Of a stretch of DNA of 64,000 nucleotides, positions 57,675 through 64,000 are shown piece by piece. The translations under genes and the position numbers were made by a program. The notes under the pieces were generated by a model. The model was not told where the DNA came from. It worked only from the letters and a program-made list of their open reading frames with translations, and searched no databases. The DNA comes from UBA4781 sp963674975 (GTDB lineage Bacteria; Chloroflexota; Anaerolineae; Anaerolineales; Anaerolineaceae): assembly GCA_963674975.1 (NCBI GenBank), contig OY771913.1:992001-1056000 (forward strand). Reading direction: 5' to 3'. Positions within the stretch are counted from its first letter, which is position 1. Each line of letters starts with the position of its first letter.

Positions 57675-57992
57675 TTATTTCTTTATTGTTTTTAATTTCC
57701 AGAGAGCGCTGCCCAGAACGATCACAAGGAGGAGGACGCTGGCTAAAAGGATGCCGGAGGTATCGGAAGGCTCACTGTAAAACTCAGAGGAGATGATATC
57801 CTGTTCCAGTATGGGTGTAGGTGTGATCGTGGCAAGGAAAATTTCATTATCCTGTGTGGTAAGAATTTTTTCTGAAATATTTTGATTCCAGACGAGAATG
57901 ACAAGAAGAAAAAGTAAAACCAGTGCAATGAGAATATTCGGCAGATTTAGCCAGCTCCGCTTACTTTGTTCGTTTTCGTGTTCATCTTTCAT
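57675..57992 (-). CDS. Small two-helix membrane protein
   Basis: Protein of 105 residues. A charged start (MKDEHENEQSKRSW) precedes one helix (ILIALVLLFLLVILVW), an external loop of about 40 residues (TITPTPILEQDII), and a second helix (GILLASVLLLVIVLGSALW) with a Lys-rich end. No family recognised. Its ATG overlaps the stop of the binding-lipoprotein gene by four bases (ATGA), so the two are co-translated and may interact. The 208 bases after it show no gene. Confidence 0.65.
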   Translation of the reverse strand: MKDEHENEQSKRSWLNLPNILIALVLLFLLVILVWNQNISEKILTTQDNEIFLATITPTPILEQDIISSEFYSEPSDTSGILLASVLLLVIVLGSALWKLKTIKK

Positions 57993-59407
57993 TTTGTCTG
58001 CAATGCCTCTATTTGACTCTGCGTAGTTGCCAGGATCTCTTGATTTGTATAATCCTGACTCAACACCATCAGGGTAGTATCTCGAAAAACAGGCCCCAGT
58101 TCAAGCACCAGTTCATTCTCAGGAAGGGCATGAGCAGCAGCCAGGATATTACTCAAGCGCTCAACCATATCAGCATCTTCATAAAGGTTCAGACTGGCAG
58201 GTAAAACCGGAAGATATCCGGATGCCTGCGTGAAATCAGCTAAAAACTGCGCATCGCTGAAGAAAGTGATAAATCCTGTAACTGTTTCATCAACATCTTC
58301 TTCTTTGTTAACAATGACCCATAACCAGCCTTTGGCTGAAGTATAAGATTCCTCTCCTGCCGATGGGATCTGGAAAACCTGCAGTCCGCTCAGATCACTC
58401 TGCTTTACTTTTGAGTACCAGTTGATCTCCCATTTTGCAGTCCCATCTTCAAGTAAAGACCATACATCTTCACCCGTATTGAGAGTGCTGAAATCTTCCT
58501 GATAAATTTTATCACGCACGCTCTGTTCGAAAGAATCAAGAACTGTTAATAGGTTTTCATCGGTAAATGAAGCATGTCCCTGCTCATCAAGCAGTTTCCC
58601 GCCGGTAGAAAGGTACTGCGAGATAAAAAATGTCGCCTGTGGAGAATTCGCGGCAAAATAGAGCGGTACCTTTTTTACGCGGACTTCATCCCATGATGCA
58701 AAATCCAGATCAGAGAAACTGCTGTTTGCAATTCCAACCAGCGCATCTCCTGCAAATGGAAGCCCGAATCTGATGCCATCCAGTTCGGCAATTTCATGCG
58801 CAAATTGGAAATAGGTGGTGGGATTCTCACTGCTGAAAAAATCTTCAATCGGCAGCAGCAATCCTAAGCTGACAGCATCTTCCATATCAGCCCGTGAAAG
58901 CAAAGCCACCTGCGGTAATGCGGTTGTAGCAGCAGCTTTTGTGTTGCGCAGACTATCCAGAATGCTGCCCGAGCCATTTGAGGCTTTTACACGTACCACT
59001 ACAACAATGCCCGGATTCTCCCTCTCGAATTCTTCGATGCGCTGCTGGAAAATTATAGATGCACTGGTTTCTTCAAGAATAGAGAATTCTTCGGGCACCC
59101 ATACCACCAGTTCACTCTGCTCGACAGTGAATTCCTGAGTTTCAGCCGCTGTTTCTGATGCAGCGGTTGTCGCTGTCGCGATCACCTCTGCAGTACCGGT
59201 TTCTTCAGTAGAGATAAGGGGATTTTCCGTATCCGTTTCTTCAGCCATGACGGTGCCGGTCTCTTCGACTTCTTTTGTTCGATCTGGGAAAATAGCGTTA
59301 AATATCTCATTACCACTGCAGCCTGCAAAAAAAAGAAAAGCAATAAATATGACAGCGGAGAAAATTCTGATCCAGAAATGATCTAGAAATACACTTCTTT
59401 TATTCAT
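57989..59407 (-). CDS. Family 1-like solute-binding lipoprotein, no permease partner
   Basis: Lipoprotein of 472 residues. The signal peptide ends in lipobox FFAGC, followed by a Glu/Thr-rich tether of about 80 residues. ELVVWVPEEFSILEE, FERENPGIVVVVRVKAS and IPSAGEESYTSAKGWLWVI are typical of extracellular solute-binding proteins. No importer permease or ATPase lies beside it; the upstream ABC pair at 59546-61790 looks like an exporter. It may bind a ligand for sensing, or work with permeases coded elsewhere. Confidence 0.87.
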   Translation of the reverse strand: MNKRSVFLDHFWIRIFSAVIFIAFLFFAGCSGNEIFNAIFPDRTKEVEETGTVMAEETDTENPLISTEETGTAEVIATATTAASETAAETQEFTVEQSELVVWVPEEFSILEETSASIIFQQRIEEFERENPGIVVVVRVKASNGSGSILDSLRNTKAAATTALPQVALLSRADMEDAVSLGLLLPIEDFFSSENPTTYFQFAHEIAELDGIRFGLPFAGDALVGIANSSFSDLDFASWDEVRVKKVPLYFAANSPQATFFISQYLSTGGKLLDEQGHASFTDENLLTVLDSFEQSVRDKIYQEDFSTLNTGEDVWSLLEDGTAKWEINWYSKVKQSDLSGLQVFQIPSAGEESYTSAKGWLWVIVNKEEDVDETVTGFITFFSDAQFLADFTQASGYLPVLPASLNLYEDADMVERLSNILAAAHALPENELVLELGPVFRDTTLMVLSQDYTNQEILATTQSQIEALQTK

Positions 59408-59545
59408 GTATCAATTTCCTATTGTAACAGCTTTACCTGCCTGGTCAGGCAGACTCCATTCTCATTCAAAACACAAAGGAAGGCATTATAACGCAAAAAA
59501 TGTGCAAAATTACACTCTTTCACCATCATATTTCTGTCTTTTTTA

Positions 59546-61141
59546 TCACTTATCAATTGTTCGATACGAGCGGACCGCCTTGTTAAATGCAGCAAGACCC
59601 AGGATCACACTTGCAATGAATGGAAGGATGAACCGCAGAATCCCTGAAAGAACGGAATAAAGAAATACCGGGAAAACAGCAACGATCGCCCCCAGTGCAT
59701 ATCCGACAGCACTAATATCAGGAGCCATACCATTCAGCAAGTGGTCACTTTTTGCTCTCCTGATCACATCATATGCGGCAGTATTGATCACTGCGGCAAT
59801 GATCCCCGGAATGATTAAAGTAAAACCGGGATCAAACGATTTCACAACCAATGTGCTGAAAACCATTCCCAGTAAACTGATGATAATAGATAGGAAAAAA
59901 GTCGGGCTTAATTCCCAAAACAGGAATCGATTGGCTGAAATGGGAAGCTGACGGACGATCTGCCAGCATGTCAGATCATTGCGCAGGCGTTTTACAGCCA
60001 TCTTTCCCAGACGAATACTCCAAAAAGCGATGATAAAAGCCCGGTTTCCTACATCAGCAATGAAAGGGAATCCAACCACAATACTGAATGTGGTAAACCA
60101 ATCCATCAGGGATGACCACTTCCAGTTTCTTTTGGTTTGAATAAGCCCTTTCCATACCAGCACCCGATCCCTAATTATTGACTTTGGCAGGTGGGACGAG
60201 CGGTGACTCACACCCAGTTTTTGCCTGGTTTTCAATTCTTCTGCGTATGAATTTAATCCAAATCTAGCCGCCTGGTTGAGTATTTCCTCTTCCTGCGTTT
60301 CTTGAGCTGCCCGGGTCAGGCTTATAGAGTTGGAAACCCAGAATAAGATCCCCAAAGCAATAAATGCCGCGATCCAATTAACACTCAAAGGAAACGCCAG
60401 GCTGCTTCGTTCAAAAGCCGCCGTTACCGGAAAGAGAAAATTCTTTCCGGAAAAATTCAATACGGGAAAACTCCCGTTGAATACAGTAATCAGAAGCAAA
60501 ACCAGCATCAACGCGGTAAGCAGGATAACGATCCATCTCAACCAGCGAAATTTAAGATCATTCCGCAGCCGAAGAATTCCCAGAACCCACTGCAGAGAGA
60601 ATAAAGCCAGATGAAGCGGCAGAATCACGATCCAGGCGCGAAAACCATAAACAAGATATGTATTTACCGCCAATGAATCTGCCATGGCTACCTCTGCCAC
60701 CGAGAAACCGATCACCATCGTCAGCAGCCAAATAGGGAATGCGCTTTTCAGCCAGGGTAAAAAGAACCAGCGCATCACAACCTGTCTGTGGTTGATAGGC
60801 ATCTGGCAGATCAAAGCTGCATCCTGTTTTGAAAAAACCACAGGGCTTTTTTTCATCGCTTTCCAGCATGATGCCAGGTTCCATAAGCCCAAAAAGAGAA
60901 TTTCAAGAACTACTGCCCCGCGAACAGGATCAGCCGCATTGATCAAACCCAATACGGTAGCCCCGCACTGTGCAAAAAAAATAAGCACCATGAAAGTCCA
61001 GGCACTGAAAAATAGAAATAAATATATCAGATACACACGATTGTTGAATGAATGGTCGTCCTTATCGTAAGCGACGATCGATAACCAGTAAATGAGCTCC
61101 CATTCTTCTATGCGTTTTCGCAGCCAATGCACCGCATTCAT
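59546..61141 (-). CDS. ABC transporter membrane subunit, exporter-like
   Basis: Membrane protein of 531 residues with about 12 hydrophobic segments in two halves, separated by a charged loop (AAQETQEEEILNQAARFG, then ELKTRQKLGVSHRSS). No importer EAA loop is visible. The organisation fits ABC-2-type or related exporter subunits that work with a separate ATPase. It starts one base after the ATPase gene (61143-61790), so they form a pair. The 138-base gap after it shows a short palindrome (59437-59452) but no terminator. Confidence 0.75.
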   Translation of the reverse strand: MNAVHWLRKRIEEWELIYWLSIVAYDKDDHSFNNRVYLIYLFLFFSAWTFMVLIFFAQCGATVLGLINAADPVRGAVVLEILFLGLWNLASCWKAMKKSPVVFSKQDAALICQMPINHRQVVMRWFFLPWLKSAFPIWLLTMVIGFSVAEVAMADSLAVNTYLVYGFRAWIVILPLHLALFSLQWVLGILRLRNDLKFRWLRWIVILLTALMLVLLLITVFNGSFPVLNFSGKNFLFPVTAAFERSSLAFPLSVNWIAAFIALGILFWVSNSISLTRAAQETQEEEILNQAARFGLNSYAEELKTRQKLGVSHRSSHLPKSIIRDRVLVWKGLIQTKRNWKWSSLMDWFTTFSIVVGFPFIADVGNRAFIIAFWSIRLGKMAVKRLRNDLTCWQIVRQLPISANRFLFWELSPTFFLSIIISLLGMVFSTLVVKSFDPGFTLIIPGIIAAVINTAAYDVIRRAKSDHLLNGMAPDISAVGYALGAIVAVFPVFLYSVLSGILRFILPFIASVILGLAAFNKAVRSYRTIDK

Positions 61142-61142
61142 G

Positions 61143-61790
61143 TTATTCCAATTCTATTGATCCATTATCGATCTTCAGGTGATGATCTCCCAGCCGGGTT
61201 TTTAAAGCATCATCGTGAGTCGAAAGCAGGATCGTCACTTCTTCTTGGCGAAGACGGATTAATTCGCTGATCAATAATTCCGTACCGGCAGTATCAAGTG
61301 CTGAAGTAGGTTCATCCAGAAGCAGCACGCTGAATGGACGGATGAGAGCAAGCGCCAGCCCCATTTTCAAACGCATACCGCGTGAAAAATTATGAGGAAA
61401 AAGATTTCTTGCTTCCCATAGATCCAATTTTTTCAATAAATCTTCTGCCCGCCGGTCAAAATCTTTCACTGCATCGTTTGCCATAGCAACAAACTGTAAA
61501 TGCTCCCAGGCAGTCAATTCCAAATAAAAACGGGGTACATCGGGAACGAAGACCAGCCGTCGATGAAATTCAACCTCATTTTCATACAGGTCAAAACCAT
61601 CCACCGAAACCGTCCCCTCAGAAGGACACACCAGTCCGGATATGCAGGAAAGGAATGTGGTCTTCCCGGAGCCATTCGGTCCGGATAATGTGGTAATTTT
61701 TCCGGTCTCAATTTGAATTGTTGTCGGAGCTAATGCCAGAAAAGCATCATATTTCTTGCTTAATTCACAAACAAAGAGTTTTGCTGCCAA
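61143..61790 (-). CDS. ABC transporter ATPase subunit
   Basis: ATPase of 215 residues. Walker A is LSGPNGSGKTTFLS, the signature NFSRGMRLKMGLALAL, Walker B VLLLDEPTSALD and the switch His in LLSTHDD. The signature SRGM in place of SGGQ is common in exporter-type ATPases. The start is TTG 61790, six bases after GGGAG. It is followed directly by the membrane subunit gene. Confidence 0.92.
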   Translation of the reverse strand: MAAKLFVCELSKKYDAFLALAPTTIQIETGKITTLSGPNGSGKTTFLSCISGLVCPSEGTVSVDGFDLYENEVEFHRRLVFVPDVPRFYLELTAWEHLQFVAMANDAVKDFDRRAEDLLKKLDLWEARNLFPHNFSRGMRLKMGLALALIRPFSVLLLDEPTSALDTAGTELLISELIRLRQEEVTILLSTHDDALKTRLGDHHLKIDNGSIELE

Positions 61791-61873
61791 TGATAACTCC
61801 CTTCTTCTTTGACATCGATACTTTACAGGGTCACCGGAATTCTCAAGTTTTTTTACGCAGATAAAAGCTATTC

Positions 61874-62842
61874 TTAAACATTGCTGCGCTGGATATCATC
61901 ACGCACCTGCCGTACTGCCATATAGAGATGTTCCGCTTTGAGCTCTTTGATCGTCAGGCAGGGTGCATTCAATTTTTTTGCCAGGGTATAAGCCAGCCCC
62001 TGATCATACGACTCCGCTTCCATATTGATCACCACACTTTTAATATCTTCATGAGCAAGTTTTTCTGCCACCTGATACGATTCTTCAAGGGGTGCAAATG
62101 CACCCTGGGCAACATTTCCAGCACCATCGGTCATCACGATCAAGATCGGTCTGACATCCGGATGGATCATTAGTTCCTTTTTAACAACGATCTCTGCCAT
62201 TGCCAGTCCTGCCGAAAGAGGAGTCTTTCCTCCTACAGGAATATTTCTAAGCGCCCGCTTGGCAAGCTGGATGGAATTGGTAGGCGGCAGGATCAGAGTC
62301 GCCCGGTCTTTCTGGAAAACGATCAAACCCACCTTATCTCTGCGCTGATAAGCATCTGTCAGCAGGGAAACAATGGCACCTTTGGTGGCGCTCATTCTCT
62401 CAGCCACCGCCATTGACCATGAGGCATCTACCAGGAACAGGATCAGGTTGGCAGCCCGCCTCACGCGTACTTTTTTCATGAAATCATCAGAATGAACGTG
62501 CAGAGCCAGACCATCGTTCTCTTTCGAGCGTTCCGCCTGATAAGGTGCAGCCGCGCGCAGGGTAGCATCAAAAGCTACATCACTAAAATCGCCGTTGGCA
62601 GGGCGTGCCTGAATATAGCGACCGCGTTTTCTGGTAGTCTGTGTGCGAGATCGTCTTCCGCCATAGCGGCGGACAATTTTATCCAGCGGGGTATCCAATC
62701 TTCGGGGAGTAAAAGATTCCCCGATACGGATACGCTGTCCCCCTTCCCACCAATTTGCATTATATTGATCGAAGGCTTTTTGGGGAGGAACCGGCATTTC
62801 GCTGTTTTCGGTTGTGGGTTCCGTTAACTCCTCCCCATTCAT
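61874..62842 (-). CDS. VWA protein, Mg-chelatase subunit D-like
   Basis: Protein of 322 residues. The C-terminal two thirds form a von Willebrand A domain with a full MIDAS (FLVDASWSMAVAERMS, then VGGKTPLSAGLAM and VMTDGAGN). The N-terminal part contains basic, likely flexible stretches such as RRYGGRRSRTQTTRKRGR. The start overlaps the stop of the AAA+ gene by four bases. Together they resemble ChlI/ChlD or BchI/BchD. The AAA-like half of true ChlD is missing here, and no pigment genes are in the window. Confidence 0.87.
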   Translation of the reverse strand: MNGEELTEPTTENSEMPVPPQKAFDQYNANWWEGGQRIRIGESFTPRRLDTPLDKIVRRYGGRRSRTQTTRKRGRYIQARPANGDFSDVAFDATLRAAAPYQAERSKENDGLALHVHSDDFMKKVRVRRAANLILFLVDASWSMAVAERMSATKGAIVSLLTDAYQRRDKVGLIVFQKDRATLILPPTNSIQLAKRALRNIPVGGKTPLSAGLAMAEIVVKKELMIHPDVRPILIVMTDGAGNVAQGAFAPLEESYQVAEKLAHEDIKSVVINMEAESYDQGLAYTLAKKLNAPCLTIKELKAEHLYMAVRQVRDDIQRSNV

Positions 62843-63942
62843 ACTTTTTTTTGGGGGGATTCCTGTTTTTCCTTTGGAATATCCGGATCTTCTTCGTCCT
62901 CAACCGACTCTTTATAGCCGACCAATTTTTCGATTTTTTCATGCAGTTCATCCGCATCCATTTCGCTCATCTGCATCGGTCCACCGCGCATACGGTGCAA
63001 AAGTGCCAGTTCGGCAACCATCCCGATATCCAGATCATTGATGCGGGTGCGACCCTCAAAGGCAGCCTGTGCTCTGGCTGCTTTCAAGATCGTCAGGTCT
63101 GCACGGTGCCCTTCGACATTCATGGCAGTAGTTAAATTAGCAATTGCGATCAAATCGCGGTTGGAATAGGTTACATCATCCACAATTTGCCGGGCAACTT
63201 CTATTTTGTGTGAGAGTTCTTTCTCTTTCTGCATCCATTCATCTCTGAATGCTTCCGCATCCGCTTCATAAGCCAGATGGCGCTGCATGATCTCAATTCT
63301 CTCACGGGACGAGTTGATCCCGTGTATCTCAACAGACAGTCCGAAGCGGTCCAGCAGCTGCGGGCGCAGTTCTCCTTCTTCAGGATTCATCGTTCCCACC
63401 AGAATAAAACGTGCGGGATGGATAAAGGAAATGCCTTCCCGCTCGACAATATTCATGCCCATGGCTGCTGAATCAAGCAATATATCCACCACATGATCAT
63501 CCAGCAAGTTCACTTCATCAATATAGAGCAAGCCGCGGTTGGCAGATGCCAGAACACCGGGTTCAAAATGCCGCTCACCTTTACGAATAGCCTCTTCAAT
63601 ATCCAGCGTTCCCACCACACGGTCTTCTGTTGCCGAAACTGGCAGATCGATAAAGGGAGTTCGAACAACTTTTACAGGGAGTTTTTCACCCTTTGCTACT
63701 CGTTCCTGGCATTCCGTGCACCAGGTATCGGGCTTATCGGGATCGCAGGAGAAGCGGCAGTCGCTGACCACACGCACCTGCGGCAGCAGCGCTGCCAGCG
63801 CGCGGGCAGCGGTCGATTTTGCTGTTCCACGTTCCCCACGGATCAAAACACCGCCAATACGCGTATCAACCGCATTCAGGATCAACGCGCGTTTCATACG
63901 TTCCTGCCCAACTATTGCTGTAAATGGATAGATCACTCTCAT
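62839..63942 (-). CDS. Mg-chelatase subunit I-like AAA+ ATPase
   Basis: ATPase of 367 residues. IVGQERMKRALILNAV opens the AAA+ domain; Walker A is RGERGTAKSTAARAL, Walker B GLLYIDEVNLLDD, and LVGTMNPEEGELRPQLLDRFG is sensor 1 with the Arg region. Cys residues in SCDPDKPDTWCTECQ suggest a metal-binding insert. I start at ATG 63942 behind GAGGT; an earlier Met at 63993 lacks one. Such I/D pairs serve chlorophyll, cobalamin or other metal insertion, or MoxR-like protein remodelling. Context does not decide. Confidence 0.9.
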   Translation of the reverse strand: MRVIYPFTAIVGQERMKRALILNAVDTRIGGVLIRGERGTAKSTAARALAALLPQVRVVSDCRFSCDPDKPDTWCTECQERVAKGEKLPVKVVRTPFIDLPVSATEDRVVGTLDIEEAIRKGERHFEPGVLASANRGLLYIDEVNLLDDHVVDILLDSAAMGMNIVEREGISFIHPARFILVGTMNPEEGELRPQLLDRFGLSVEIHGINSSRERIEIMQRHLAYEADAEAFRDEWMQKEKELSHKIEVARQIVDDVTYSNRDLIAIANLTTAMNVEGHRADLTILKAARAQAAFEGRTRINDLDIGMVAELALLHRMRGGPMQMSEMDADELHEKIEKLVGYKESVEDEEDPDIPKEKQESPQKKV

Positions 63943-64000
63943 GGGTTTACCTCGCCGAGTAAGTTTACCATTTGAGCCATTCCTGTACAACATTTAAAGA

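Noticed and set aside
61874..63942. Evidence for photosynthesis
   Set aside because: No other pigment or reaction-centre genes; I/D-type pairs also occur in non-photosynthetic bacteria.
1..64000. CRISPR array, insertion sequence, prophage or integron
   Set aside because: No regularly spaced repeats, transposase, integrase or phage structural genes seen on reading both strands.

Overview
The window looks like chromosomal DNA from a fermentative, sugar-using bacterium of moderate GC content. Many lipoprotein-type binding proteins, ROK regulators and kinases, a Mg-chelatase-type I/D pair, an ECF sigma factor with a DUF5667-like partner and a membrane-anchored bactofilin-like protein make an Anaerolineae-type member of Chloroflexota my best guess. 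That placement is an inference from gene content. No rRNA gene is present to prove it. I see no transposase, phage gene or CRISPR array.

Region 1 (1-10064) is a sugar-uptake regulon. It holds a partial GH13 alpha-glucosidase, a divergent ROK repressor with a promoter and an operator-like dyad, and a leftward operon of ROK sugar kinase, family 1 binding protein, MalF/MalG-type permeases, a Gfo/Idh/MocA oxidoreductase and an unrecognised TIM-barrel protein. A divergent FAD oxidoreductase follows, then a tRNA-Glu with its own promoter and terminator.

Region 2 (10308-17792) is a leftward operon matching the poorly characterised Enterococcus EF_0829-EF_0839 type cluster: PRD regulator, amidohydrolase, small PRD protein, SFCGS, DUF4312, DUF4311 and DUF4310 proteins, then DgaE-like lyase and DgaF-like aldolase. 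Region 3 (17976-25840) is a rightward beta-glucoside PTS operon: TetR regulator, GH4, PTS IIB/IIC/IIA, a DUF7916-like protein and cytosolic GH3. Structured spacers sit inside it.

Region 4 (25899-32020) is a peptide/nickel-type ABC transporter with two structural surprises. Its family 5 binding protein is circularly permuted, and its DppC-type permease carries an extra external domain of about 110 residues that resembles part of a binding protein. Region 5 (32281-35804) has the ECF sigma/anti-sigma pair and an MFS exporter. Upstream of the exporter are a strong promoter, a 19-codon leader peptide, competing RNA segments and a terminator, which together form a candidate ribosome-controlled attenuator. 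I consider this and the permuted binding protein the best discoveries here.

Region 6 (35919-43000) holds a fosmidomycin-resistance-like MFS protein, AlaX, DegV, a GIN-domain lipoprotein, a sortase-like protein with no membrane anchor and an atypical response regulator. Region 7 (43037-50545) is a replication block: bifunctional nuclease family protein, DnaB, a DnaD-like protein, a DnaC/DnaI-like loader with two AAA+ domains, a histidine phosphatase, and polA on the other strand. Region 8 (50671-64000) carries wecC, wecB and a glycosyltransferase, then a phosphoribosyltransferase, an alkaline phosphatase superfamily protein, the bactofilin-like protein, an ABC exporter beside an orphan binding protein, and the Mg-chelatase-type pair.
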